Source of the DNA: an uncultured delta proteobacterium
GTDB taxonomy: Bacteria > Desulfobacterota > Desulfovibrionia > Desulfovibrionales > Desulfovibrionaceae
NCBI GenBank assembly: GCA_903835685.1
Contig: CAILNX010000017.1
Location: 62,001-126,000 of the forward strand
Length of the DNA stretch: 64,000 bases
Reading direction: 5' to 3'
A program made the position numbers and the translations under genes. This document shows positions 41,038 to 52,468 of this stretch, piece after piece (the first letter of the stretch is position 1; each line of letters starts with the position of its first letter). A model generated the notes under the pieces. It had not been told where the DNA came from, ran no database searches, and saw only the letters and a list, made by a program, of their open reading frames with translations.

Positions 41038-42369
41038 TTAAGAGATCTTTTCGCGTTCGACGTATTCGCGCACGTAAGCCATGGCCTCTTCCAGATTGGT
41101 GACTTCACCGGTGATCTGGGCTTTCAGCAGGGATTCCCGGATCAGGCCCACGGTGGGGCCGGGTTTTAAGCCCGTGCACTGCATGATCTGGTTGCCGTTT
41201 AAAAACGGCTCCAGGCTCTCCATGGGCAGGTCCGTGCGCTCCAGCATCTTCATGTTGTGGTTGAATTCCCGGTAGCTGCCGCCCCGGGCCTTCAAGTCCG
41301 CCCGGACCATCTCGATGAGCCGGGGGTATTCGTCCAGGGCCTTGAATTTGCGGATGCCCTTGTCCGTGAGCATGAAGTGCAGGCGCATGTGGTTGCGCAC
41401 CAGCAGGCAGATGAGGTCGATGTCCTCCTGGGGGAAGCTTAAGCGGGTGAGGATCTTGCGGGTGATCTTGGCCCCGACGTGGTGGTGCTGGTAGAAGCTC
41501 CACACGCCCTGGAAGAACTCGGCGGTGTACAGCTTGCCCACGTCGTGGAACATGCAGGCCAGGGTCCCGTACCAGTCGTAGGGCAGCTCCTCGGGGTAGC
41601 GGCGCATGACCTCGATGGTGTGGGTGAACACGTTCTCCTCGCCCGCCTCCGGGCTCTTCAAATGCTTGATCCGGGACAGGGCCGCGATCTCGGGCATGAG
41701 CCCGTGCAGGAGCTGGCAGTCGAAGAGCAGGCTCACGAAGTGGCCCATGTTCTCGGACTCCACCTTGCGCCATTCGTCCATGATGTCCGTGGGGGCCACG
41801 TAGTCCAGCACCCGTCTGGCCCCGCGCACGATGGCCACCCAGGTGTTGGGCTCCACGGGCAAATGATAGTTGGAGGCAAACCGCAGGGCGCGCACGGCCA
41901 GCAGGTAGTCCTTTTTCAAGGTCTGGTCCGGGATGCCCTTGAAGCGGATGCGGCCCTCGCCCAGGTCGGCCAGGCCCTCGTAAATGTCGCGGGCCTTGGG
42001 AATGTACGGGCTGGCCGTGGCGTAGGTCAGCTCCCCGCTGTCGGTCAGCTTTTCGATGAGCCGGGGAGTGGCCCGGGCCACGGTCTCCTCGGGATGGGAG
42101 GCCTCGTCCACATTGGCCGGATAGAAGAAGTAGGTGGAGCTTCCCAGCTTGAGAAAGGCGGTGACGTTCTCTTCGTGGGTCTGCTGAGCGCTGGGGAAAT
42201 AGCGCAGGAGCCGGTGGAAATCCAGGTCCGTGCAGATGTCGATGGTGTGCTCTTCCTTGCTTCCATCCAGGGTCAGGTGTTGGAGGCGGGCATTGATGAT
42301 GTATGCGTCGTAGCCGTTGCGCATGATGGTCTTGCAGATGGAAATCGCGTCCTTGAAAGGCTGGGACAT
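41038..42369 (-). CDS. HD-domain protein resembling a degenerate CCA-adding enzyme
   Basis: 443 residues. Residues 1-110 occupy the place of the poly(A)/CCA nucleotidyltransferase domain (MRNGYDAYIINARLQHLTL, HTIDICTDLDFHRLL), but the G-G/R-D catalytic pattern is not intact. Residues 130-240 have the RNA-binding-helix pattern of that family (IPDQTLKKDYLLAVRALRFA). An HD phosphohydrolase domain follows: HTIEVMRRYPEELPYD, LACMFHDVGKLYTAEFF, and H-x-x-x-x-D ligands. The HD domain is likely active, the polymerase half perhaps not. It lies 21 bases after pyrC on the same strand. Confidence 0.75.
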   Translation of the reverse strand: MSQPFKDAISICKTIMRNGYDAYIINARLQHLTLDGSKEEHTIDICTDLDFHRLLRYFPSAQQTHEENVTAFLKLGSSTYFFYPANVDEASHPEETVARATPRLIEKLTDSGELTYATASPYIPKARDIYEGLADLGEGRIRFKGIPDQTLKKDYLLAVRALRFASNYHLPVEPNTWVAIVRGARRVLDYVAPTDIMDEWRKVESENMGHFVSLLFDCQLLHGLMPEIAALSRIKHLKSPEAGEENVFTHTIEVMRRYPEELPYDWYGTLACMFHDVGKLYTAEFFQGVWSFYQHHHVGAKITRKILTRLSFPQEDIDLICLLVRNHMRLHFMLTDKGIRKFKALDEYPRLIEMVRADLKARGGSYREFNHNMKMLERTDLPMESLEPFLNGNQIMQCTGLKPGPTVGLIRESLLKAQITGEVTNLEEAMAYVREYVEREKIS

Positions 42370-42390
42370 CGAGGAACCTCCGAACCGGGG

Positions 42391-43659
42391 TTAGAGAACG
42401 TTTATTCCGCCGAGGAAATGGGCCGTGACCCGGCCGGTCATCTCAGCGCCGAGAAGGGGCGTATTCTTGCTCTTGGAGCGCAAGGTCTCAGGTCCCACGA
42501 CCCATCTGGCCTTGGGATCGAAGAGGAAAAAGTCGGCCGGATCGCCCGGGTCAAAGGCGCAGACCGGGAGATCAAATATCGAGGCCGGGGCCGAGGTCCA
42601 GGCCCGCAGAAAATCGTCGGCCGAAAGTTCGCCTTGGCCCACCAGGGCCCAGGTGGAGCACAGGGCCGTATCCAACCCGGTGATGCCGCAGGGCGCGTCC
42701 TCGAACTCGGTCTCCTTTTCGTGGGCCGCGTGCGGGGCGTGGTCCGTGGCCAGGGCGTCCACCACCCCGGTGCGCAGGGCCTGGCGCATGGCCAGGACGT
42801 CGTCCCGGGTGCGCAAGGGCGGGTTGACCTTGGCCAGGGTGTTGTAGCCTTCCACCAGGTCCTCGGTGAACAGGAGATAGTGCGGGCAGGTCTCGGCCGT
42901 GATGGGCACCCCGCGTTTCTTGGCCCAGGCCAGGAGCTCCACGGACTTGCGGCAGCTCACGTGGGCCACGTGGATGGGGATGTCCAGGTACTGGGCGAGT
43001 AAGATGTCCCGGGCCACGTGCAGGGCCTCGGCCACGTCCGGCTGGGCGGGCAGGCCCAGGCGGCTGGACACCGCGCCCTCGTTCACCCCGGCCCCGGGGG
43101 CCATGTACGGGTCCTCGCAGTGATCGATGACTTTCAGCCCTAAGTCCCAGGCGTATTCCACGGCCCGGCGGAACAGTTCGGTGTTCTCCACGGGCTTGCC
43201 GTCGTTGGAGAAGGCCACGCAACCGGCCTCGGCCAGTTCGGCCATGACCGAAAGCTCCTGGCCCGCAAGGCCCTTGGTGAGCGCCCCGATGGGCCGGGCC
43301 ATTGGGCCGTGGGGCCAGGCCGCCCGGGCCTGGTCCAGGATGAACCGGGTGGTGGCCGCCGAGTCGTTGACCGGGGAGGTGTTGGCCATGGGCATAACCT
43401 GTCCAAAGCCCCCGGAAGCGGCTGCGGCCAGGCCCGAGGCCAGGTCTTCCTTGTACTCGAAGCCGGGCTCGCGCAGGTGCACATGGCAGTCCACCAGGCT
43501 GGGGAAAAGCAGCAGCCCCTGGGCGTCCACCACCCAGGCCGCCTCAAAGGACTGGTCCTTGCGCCAGGGCAGGACCTCCACGATGCGGCCGTCGGCCACC
43601 AGCACGTCCACGCTTTTGCCCTTCCACACGGCCCTGCGCACCACCAACTGGGGGGTCAT
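42391..43659 (-). CDS. pyrC: Dihydroorotase
   Basis: 422 residues. Cyclises carbamoyl-aspartate in pyrimidine synthesis. Zinc ligands: H-x-H in DCHVHLREPG, H in IDHCEDP, H in HVAHVSC, and D in ATDHAPH. The length is that of type I dihydroorotases. The upstream gap of 118 bases to pyrB holds an AT-rich element, yet the genes are consecutive in pathway order (pyrB then pyrC). Confidence 0.94.
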   Translation of the reverse strand: MTPQLVVRRAVWKGKSVDVLVADGRIVEVLPWRKDQSFEAAWVVDAQGLLLFPSLVDCHVHLREPGFEYKEDLASGLAAAASGGFGQVMPMANTSPVNDSAATTRFILDQARAAWPHGPMARPIGALTKGLAGQELSVMAELAEAGCVAFSNDGKPVENTELFRRAVEYAWDLGLKVIDHCEDPYMAPGAGVNEGAVSSRLGLPAQPDVAEALHVARDILLAQYLDIPIHVAHVSCRKSVELLAWAKKRGVPITAETCPHYLLFTEDLVEGYNTLAKVNPPLRTRDDVLAMRQALRTGVVDALATDHAPHAAHEKETEFEDAPCGITGLDTALCSTWALVGQGELSADDFLRAWTSAPASIFDLPVCAFDPGDPADFFLFDPKARWVVGPETLRSKSKNTPLLGAEMTGRVTAHFLGGINVL

Positions 43660-43699
43660 ATCGGTCTCCGAGTGCCGCGTTCCTCCAGCAAGATCAGAA

Positions 43700-43737
43700 A
43701 AGAAAAAGAATACGAAGAATTATTTTTTTTCTTTCTT
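43700..43737 (+). repeat. AT-rich intergenic element, copy 7 (degenerate)
   Basis: AAGAATTATTTT followed by TTTTCTTTCTTGCG resembles the core plus its right-hand GCG. It lies in the pyrB-pyrC gap and lacks an exact palindrome. Confidence 0.5.
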
Positions 43738-43777
43738 GCGTGGACGCGAAAGCTTAAGTTCATTTTCCCACGCCCTT

Positions 43778-44713
43778 TTAGACCGGGCTTTGCCGGGTCA
43801 TGTACATGAACAGCAGGGCCATGCGCACGGCCACGCCGTTGGCCACCTGGTCCAGGATCACGCTCTGGGGCGCGTCGGCCAGGCTGGAGGAAATCTCCGC
43901 GCCCCGGTTCATGGGGCCAGGGTGCATGACCCGGGCGTTTTTCGCCGCCAGCTCCAGGTGGCGCTCGCTCAAGCAGAAGCGCCGGGAATATTCGCGCAGG
44001 TCCGGGAGCAGCCCGGCCTGCTGGCGCTCCAGTTGCAGGCGCAGGCACATGATGGCGTTCACCCCGCGCACGGCCTCGCTTAAATCGGAAAAGACCCGCA
44101 CGGGCCAGTCCTCCACCCGGGGCGGCAGCAGGGTGCGCGGGCCGCACAGCCGGACCCTGGCCCCGAGCATGGTCAAAAGCTTCACGTTGGAGCGGGCCAC
44201 CCGGCTGTGGGCGATGTCGCCCAGGATGAGCACCCGCTTGCCCTTGAAATCCATCCCGGCCCATTCCTGGTACAGGGTGAAGGCGTCCAAAAGCGCCTGG
44301 GTGGGGTGGGCGTGGCGGCCGTCGCCCGCGTTGATGATGGAGCAGTCCAGGCGCTCGGCCAGGAACTGGGCCGCGCCCCCGGCCCAGTGCCGGATGACGA
44401 TGGCGTCCGGGCTCATGGCCTGGAGGGTCAGGGCCGTGTCCTTCAAGGTCTCGCCCTTGACCAGGGAGCTCCCGCTCTTGGCCAGGGAGAAGGTGTCCGC
44501 GGACAGGCGTTTTCCGGCCATGTCAAAGGAGGTCTTGGTCCGGGTGGAGGCCTCGGCAAAGAAGAGCACCACGCTTTTGCCCTTCAAGGTGGGGACCTTC
44601 TTCACCGGCCGGGAATTGATTTCCTGGAAATGGGTGGCCGCGTCGAAAATATGGGCCACCTGCTCGGTGCTCAGTTGGTCCACGTCCAGGAGGTCTTTAT
44701 GAGGCCACTGCAT
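43778..44713 (-). CDS. pyrB: Aspartate carbamoyltransferase catalytic subunit
   Basis: 311 residues. Carbamoyl-phosphate-binding motif [15 protein letters not shown] (STRTR in most homologues), [49 protein letters not shown] and HPGPMNRG. It makes carbamoyl-aspartate, the substrate of PyrC. The start overlaps the upstream amidohydrolase by 17 bases, so it may be translationally coupled to it. No pyrI is adjacent. Confidence 0.94.
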   Translation of the reverse strand: MQWPHKDLLDVDQLSTEQVAHIFDAATHFQEINSRPVKKVPTLKGKSVVLFFAEASTRTKTSFDMAGKRLSADTFSLAKSGSSLVKGETLKDTALTLQAMSPDAIVIRHWAGGAAQFLAERLDCSIINAGDGRHAHPTQALLDAFTLYQEWAGMDFKGKRVLILGDIAHSRVARSNVKLLTMLGARVRLCGPRTLLPPRVEDWPVRVFSDLSEAVRGVNAIMCLRLQLERQQAGLLPDLREYSRRFCLSERHLELAAKNARVMHPGPMNRGAEISSSLADAPQSVILDQVANGVAVRMALLFMYMTRQSPV

Positions 44714-45932
44714 GGTCGGCTCGCTCGAAAAGGTTGAAGAGATCCTCTGGCATGACGCTGAAAGCTGCGATCTTCCCCGGCTCCAGGGTCCCGAAATCCG
44801 TGCCGACGCCCAGGGCGCGGGCAGCCTCCCGGGTGACCAGGGCCACGGCCCGGGTCAGGCCTAAAGGACCCTGGAAGCGCTCCTTCACGAAGCGCACCTC
44901 GGCCCAGAGGTCCAGGTCCTGGTTGGAGGCCAGGCTGTCCGTGCCCAGGCACAGGGTGATCCCGGCCTCCATCAATTTTTCCCAGGGCGCGCGGCCCACC
45001 CCGATGTGCTCGTTGCTGCGCGGGCAGAGGCAGACAGGGGCCTTGCACCGCGCGAGGATGTTTATATCCTCATCCCCCACCTTCACGCAATGGACGCAGA
45101 GCGTTTTTCCGTCCAAGAGGCCCAGGGAATCGGCATGGGCCACCGGAGATTTTCCTGGCGCGTCGAAATGTTTCATGATTCCACGAGCGGCCAACATCTC
45201 GGCAAAGGGGCCGCCCCCGTGGTCCAGGATGGACACCTCGTCGTCGTGCTCGGCCAGGTGCAGGGAGAAGGGCAGCCCGGCCGCATTGCTCACGGCCTTG
45301 GCCCTGGCCAGGACCTGGCCCGAGGTGGAGTACAGGGCGTGCCCGGCCCAGGCCGCGCGGCCGCGCCCGCCGGGTTGCGGGGGCAGGGCCGCCGGGGGCT
45401 TCCCCTGGCCGATGGCCTCGTGAAAGGAGAGAAACCACAGGCCCGAGGCCGCCAGCCGCTCGGCGGCCAGGCCCGCGTTGCGGGTGGCGATGTCCGCCAC
45501 CAGGACCGTGCCCGAGGCCTGCATCTGGGCGATGGCCGCGTCCATGGCCGCAGGCTCGGCCTGGTACAGGGGCTGGGCCACCAGGCTCTTGATCCAGGCC
45601 AGGAACCCCTGGCCGCTCGCGGTGCGGCCCTTCAGATGGGACATCTCCAGATGTGCGTGGGCGTTGATCAGCCCCGGGGCCAGGGTGACCTCGCCCAGGT
45701 CCCGGGGCTCGACCTGGCCCAAGCCGACCGGGGCGCACATCGGGATCCGGGCCAGGACCTCGGCGTGGGGTCCGGCGGCAAGGATGCGCTGGCCCAGGAT
45801 CAGGAGGCCGAAATCATGCACGATCCCCTGGCCCGGGACCAGGGTCAGGCCCCTGGCGGCGCGAAAGAGAATGGGGCAGGGCCTTATGGCCTCCGGGCCA
45901 GGGCCGGTCATAAGGGTCGGAAAGAGGCTCAT
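44697..45932 (-). CDS. Amidohydrolase (ATZ/TRZ/SAH-deaminase-like)
   Basis: 411 residues from ATG 45932, overlapping the preceding gene's stop in ATGA. Metal ligands: H-x-H in [12 protein letters not shown] in [11 protein letters not shown] in [11 protein letters not shown], and D in [17 protein letters not shown]; this order fits the MtaD/TrzN/aminofutalosine-deaminase group. Possible substrates are S-adenosylhomocysteine, methylthioadenosine or 6-amino-6-deoxyfutalosine of the futalosine menaquinone pathway; sequence alone does not decide. Confidence 0.82.
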   Translation of the reverse strand: MSLFPTLMTGPGPEAIRPCPILFRAARGLTLVPGQGIVHDFGLLILGQRILAAGPHAEVLARIPMCAPVGLGQVEPRDLGEVTLAPGLINAHAHLEMSHLKGRTASGQGFLAWIKSLVAQPLYQAEPAAMDAAIAQMQASGTVLVADIATRNAGLAAERLAASGLWFLSFHEAIGQGKPPAALPPQPGGRGRAAWAGHALYSTSGQVLARAKAVSNAAGLPFSLHLAEHDDEVSILDHGGGPFAEMLAARGIMKHFDAPGKSPVAHADSLGLLDGKTLCVHCVKVGDEDINILARCKAPVCLCPRSNEHIGVGRAPWEKLMEAGITLCLGTDSLASNQDLDLWAEVRFVKERFQGPLGLTRAVALVTREAARALGVGTDFGTLEPGKIAAFSVMPEDLFNLFERADHAVAS

Positions 45933-48559
45933 GCCCCGCACGCCTCTTCGGGCAGCCCGGCCAGGAGTTCGCTTCGGCCGAGCATGATCGCGATCTCGGC
46001 GTGGATTTTTTCCTTGTGTTTGCGCACCTCGGCCGGGAGCTTCATGATCATGTCCAACTGGCGGGTGTGGATGATGATATAGCCCAGGATCATGAGTCGC
46101 TCCACCATGGCCCGGCAATCCCGGCCCTCGATGCGGGCGAACAGGGAGTCGCCCTTCATCTCCAGGCCGAATCCGTAGCGCTCCACGAGTTCGGTCACGA
46201 AATGGATGCGCAGGGTGCGGCGCTCGGCCTCGGCCGCCCCGCCCCGGAACTGGAAGCAGATGTAGTTCTCGGAAGGCCTGTCGCCCACCAGGCCTTCGAT
46301 GGTGGTGAAATGGTAGCCGAAGCGGGAGCTCAAACTCACGTACTGGCGGGAGACCAGGAAATAGTTGCGGGCCGAGAAATTGCCCTGGCTGGTGGTGAGC
46401 AGGTCCGGGTTGGTGGTGGACTCGTACATGATGGACATGAGCCCGCGCGCGTTGATGGGCGGCGGCCCGGCCCAGGCAAAGGCGTTGATGCCCTCCCACA
46501 CGGCCAGAAGTGGCAGGCTGTTGATCTCCTCAATGCGCACGAACTTGCCGGGCACCTCGTGCTTGAACCCGTCGTCCAAGTTGATGACCCACCACTGGGT
46601 GGCCGCGTCGGTGTAGATCTGCTTGGCCGCGAGCTCGGAGAATTCGTGCTCCTGGCCGAAGCTGAACATCTCCTGCACGGCCTTTTCGTGGCAGAAGCGG
46701 GCGATGTCGTGCAGGGTCTGGCAGTGGCGCGGCCGGAAGGTGGGGGTGTCCGGATCGGTCAGGGTCAGGGGAGTGATGTGGGCCGCGGCCTTGTCCAGGA
46801 TGTCGCCCACCGGGGTGCCCAGCATGCCCCGGGCCGGCTCCCGGGGGGCGGAAAGCAGGGATTCCAGACGGCCCTGGTAGACCGTGAGCCCGTCGGCGTC
46901 CACGGTGACGATCTGGCCCTCGGCGAGGACCCGGCTGGCCTCGTCCGCGCCAAAGATGGCCGGAACGCCCAGTTCCCGGGCGCTGTCCGCCAGGTTTCCG
47001 GCCGTGCTGCCGTGCTCGGTGATGACCGCTACGGCCTTGTCCATGAGCGCGGCCCATTTGGGCAGGGCGTTGACCGCCACCAGGACCGCGCCCTCGGGAA
47101 ACCGGGAGATGTCCGAACTCTGGCGGACGATGAACACCGGCCCGCTGCCCTTCCCGGGCGAGGCCGCGGCCTTGGCCGAAAGCAGCACGGGGCCGGGCGG
47201 TTCGGTTCGGGGGGCCACGGCCTGGCCGCGCACATGAGCCCGGGTCAGGGGGCGGCAGCGCAGCACGCTGAAGATTCCGTCCTCGGCCAAGGCCCATTCC
47301 AGGTCCACGGGCGCGGCCTGGCCCTGCTCCAGGGTCTGGACCAGCCGGGCCAGATCCACGGCCTGCTGGTCCGTGAGCGAGGGCAGGTCGGCCCGCTCCT
47401 CGGTGGGTTCGTACCGGCTGGTCCCGGCGCGCGGGTCGCAGACATACAGGAAAGGTTTGTGGGCGATGCTCCGGGTGACCACTTCGCCCGCCTCCCCCCG
47501 GCGGACCACGAACTGGTCCGAGTCGCCGGTCCCTTCGGCCACGGTCTTGGGCAGGCCCCAGGCCGATTCGATGTGCACGGAGTCGTCGGCCAGGTCCAGG
47601 GGATTGCGGGAGCAGGCCACGCCCCCGGCCACGGCCGCCACCAGGGTGGTGATCCCCACGGCAATGGCCACGTCCTCGTCCGGAATGCCCCGGCGCAGGC
47701 GGTAGTTCAAGGCCGCCGTGCCGTATTTTCCGGCCAGCACCCGCTTGTAGGCCTCCAGGAGGTCCTCGGGACCCACGTTCATCTCGCCCCGAAACTGCCC
47801 GGCAAAGGAGCGCCCGGCCAGGCCCTCGCCCAGGGGGCTGCCCCGCAGGGACACCCGCACCTCCTGGCCCTGACGGGCCTCTAAGTCCCGGTAGGCCTGC
47901 TCGATGGCCCGGGCCAGGTCCTCGGGCATGGGCGCGGCCAGGATGCGCTCCTTGATGGCCTCGCCGGTGAGCACGATCCCGCGCAGATCCGAGGTGTCCG
48001 AGTCGGCCAGGATCTGCTCGATGGCCGAGCCCAGGCCCTGGTGCTCCATGAAGCGGTGAAAGGCGCAGGCCGTGACCGCGAACCCGTCGGGCACGGGCAG
48101 GCCCAGGTTGCGGATGTCTCCCAGCCCGGCCATCTTGGAGCCCACCTGGTCGGCCAGGGTGGAGTCGATGACCGAGAAAGGCAGGGTGAATTCAGCGCAG
48201 ACCGAGGCCCCGGGCCGCTTGAGCGCGGCCTCGATGTTGGCCTGGAGGTCCTTGAAGCGCAGGTGCAGGTTCTGGTACCTGCCCGGGGCGATGGCCTCCA
48301 GGCACTTGATCATGCGGAACACGCCCACGGCCAGGGCCGTGGTGGTGGCCCGCACAAAGGGCAGGCCGTAGATGCGGCTCCCGTGCAGGGCCTCCTCCAG
48401 GTCGGCCATGAGGCCCATGGTCCGGGTATTGGCCGTGAGCAGCAGCTTGAAATTGTAGTACTTGGCCCGAAATTCCGCGCGCAGGGCCTCGGGGCTCATG
48501 GCCGGGGCCGCTTCGTCCGGCCCGAAGATGGATTTCAAGAACCGCCAAAACCCGCCCAT
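45929..48559 (-). CDS. PEP-synthase-like protein with altered phosphohistidine site and unknown C-terminal domain
   Basis: 876 residues. About 1-130 is an unrecognised helical region. Residues 135-445 are PPDK_N/ATP-grasp-like (QVGSKMAGLGDIRNLGLPVP, RSFAGQFRGEMNVG, AGGVACSRNP). Residues 470-565 are the swivelling PEP-utiliser-like domain (ITEHGSTAGNLADSARELG, VPAIFGADEASR). Where PEP synthases have the phospho-histidine (five residues before ARELG) there is N522; H516 lies six earlier. The last 310 residues are not the TIM-barrel PEP domain but something I do not recognise. First gene of the pyrB/pyrC cluster. Confidence 0.8.
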   Translation of the reverse strand: MGGFWRFLKSIFGPDEAAPAMSPEALRAEFRAKYYNFKLLLTANTRTMGLMADLEEALHGSRIYGLPFVRATTTALAVGVFRMIKCLEAIAPGRYQNLHLRFKDLQANIEAALKRPGASVCAEFTLPFSVIDSTLADQVGSKMAGLGDIRNLGLPVPDGFAVTACAFHRFMEHQGLGSAIEQILADSDTSDLRGIVLTGEAIKERILAAPMPEDLARAIEQAYRDLEARQGQEVRVSLRGSPLGEGLAGRSFAGQFRGEMNVGPEDLLEAYKRVLAGKYGTAALNYRLRRGIPDEDVAIAVGITTLVAAVAGGVACSRNPLDLADDSVHIESAWGLPKTVAEGTGDSDQFVVRRGEAGEVVTRSIAHKPFLYVCDPRAGTSRYEPTEERADLPSLTDQQAVDLARLVQTLEQGQAAPVDLEWALAEDGIFSVLRCRPLTRAHVRGQAVAPRTEPPGPVLLSAKAAASPGKGSGPVFIVRQSSDISRFPEGAVLVAVNALPKWAALMDKAVAVITEHGSTAGNLADSARELGVPAIFGADEASRVLAEGQIVTVDADGLTVYQGRLESLLSAPREPARGMLGTPVGDILDKAAAHITPLTLTDPDTPTFRPRHCQTLHDIARFCHEKAVQEMFSFGQEHEFSELAAKQIYTDAATQWWVINLDDGFKHEVPGKFVRIEEINSLPLLAVWEGINAFAWAGPPPINARGLMSIMYESTTNPDLLTTSQGNFSARNYFLVSRQYVSLSSRFGYHFTTIEGLVGDRPSENYICFQFRGGAAEAERRTLRIHFVTELVERYGFGLEMKGDSLFARIEGRDCRAMVERLMILGYIIIHTRQLDMIMKLPAEVRKHKEKIHAEIAIMLGRSELLAGLPEEACGA

Positions 48560-48640
48560 GATCCGGTCCCCCTCTCGCGCAAGGTCCTGATATCACGCCG
48601 GGCCTCGGGAGGGAACCCCCGGCCTTTGGAAGTCCGGGCC

Positions 48641-48670
48641 AAAAAAAAGCGCGGGGGATGCCCCCCGCGC
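48641..48670 (-). terminator. Rho-independent terminator after lon
   Basis: On the minus strand GCGCGGGGG pairs with CCCCCGCGC around a short loop, followed by eight T. It lies 23 bases past the lon stop and 82 bases before the PEP-synthase-like gene. Confidence 0.93.
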
Positions 48671-48693
48671 CGTGATAGTCCCTGTGATCCGGC

Positions 48694-51330
<2,637 letters not shown>

Positions 51331-51351
51331 CGTCTATCCTTGTTTCTCGGG

Positions 51352-51624
51352 TCAGCCTCGAATCTCGAAGCTGGAGTAGGTCTTTTCATAGTCGATCCAG
51401 TCGGCCTGGACGTCTTCCACCCGGCTCAGCGAGGGTCCCTGGCGCAGGCGCTTCTTGAACTCCTCGGCCTGGGCCTCGTCACCCTGGGCCAGGATTTCGA
51501 TCTTGCCGTCATCTAAGTTGCGCGCCCAGCCTGAAAGCCCCAGGCTCTGCGCCTGATCAAAGGCCCAGGAACGATAATACACGCCCTGCACCTTTCCGGT
51601 GACGATGCAATGCAGACTCTTCAT
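51352..51624 (-). CDS. acyP: Acylphosphatase
   Basis: 90 residues. The fold signature GKVQGVYYRSWA supplies the catalytic arginine (in YYRS) and GWARNLDDG supplies the asparagine; GDEAQAEEFKKRL follows. It hydrolyses acyl phosphates such as acetyl phosphate. It lies 21 bases before lon and 12 after radC, so it is likely cotranscribed with them. Confidence 0.93.
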   Translation of the reverse strand: MKSLHCIVTGKVQGVYYRSWAFDQAQSLGLSGWARNLDDGKIEILAQGDEAQAEEFKKRLRQGPSLSRVEDVQADWIDYEKTYSSFEIRG

Positions 51625-51636
51625 GGGCCCCTCCTT

Positions 51637-52323
51637 TCAGATCAGTTGCATGTGCTGAAAACTGTAATACTCCCTGTCCGTCACCACCAGATGATCCAGC
51701 ACCCGGATGTTCAACTCCAGGCCTGACCGAGCCAGGCGGCGGGTCAGATCCACGTCCTGGGCCGAGGGCTTGGGGTCACCCCCCGGATGGTTGTGCACCA
51801 GAATCATGCCCGAGGCCTGGTGCTTGAGCGCGCAGGCCAGGACCTCCCGGATGTACACCGTGGTCTGGTCCACCGTGCCCGCGCTGATTTTTTCCCAGGC
51901 CAGGAGGCGGTTCTTGTTGTCCACCAGGGCCACCCAGAACTCCTCGGTGCGCAGGTGCCCGAAGCGGGCCATGGCCAGTTCGGCCACGGCCTCGGGACTG
52001 GAGAACACGTCTTTGCGCACCAGCGGGGCCTCGCTGAAGCGGGCGCGCACCTCCCGGAGCAGGGTCCAGAAGCTCCCGGCCCCCTCGCCCAGCCCGGGAA
52101 ACTCCCGCAACTCCTCGCCCGAGGCCTGGAACACCCCGGCCACGGAAGCATACCGGGCCAGAAGTTCCTTGGCCAGGGGCTTGGTGTCCCGCCGGGGCAA
52201 CACATAGGCCAGGACCAGTTCAATGATCTCGTAGTCCGCCAGCCCCCTGGGGTCTTTCATGAGCCTTTCGCGCAGACGCTTGCGGTGCCCATGATAGTGC
52301 GGACGCTTTGGTATAGTAGGCAT
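51637..52323 (-). CDS. radC: RadC-family JAMM protein
   Basis: 228 residues from ATG 52323. Helix-hairpin-helix segment FQASGEELREFPGLGEG and the JAB/MPN metalloprotease-like motif HNHPGGDPKPSAQD. Despite the name, its role in repair is doubtful; the JAMM site suggests a metal-dependent hydrolase. A TTG start six codons upstream is less likely. First of the radC-acyP-lon unit. Confidence 0.9.
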   Translation of the reverse strand: MPTIPKRPHYHGHRKRLRERLMKDPRGLADYEIIELVLAYVLPRRDTKPLAKELLARYASVAGVFQASGEELREFPGLGEGAGSFWTLLREVRARFSEAPLVRKDVFSSPEAVAELAMARFGHLRTEEFWVALVDNKNRLLAWEKISAGTVDQTTVYIREVLACALKHQASGMILVHNHPGGDPKPSAQDVDLTRRLARSGLELNIRVLDHLVVTDREYYSFQHMQLI

Positions 52324-52468
52324 ATTTGTTTCCCTGGGCAAGAGAGGAGGCGCGAATTTTTTGGGCGCGGCCCACTCCTTGGCCTCGGCTCCGGCCCGGG
52401 GCGGCCTTTTGAATCCCTTAAAAGGTCAGGGCGTTGGATGCAAGAAGAGATTCCCGGCAAAGAGGTCA

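Noticed and set aside
46001-47884. A 627-codon + strand frame antisense to the PEP-synthase-like gene
   Set aside because: Antisense shadow; His/Gly-rich without domains.
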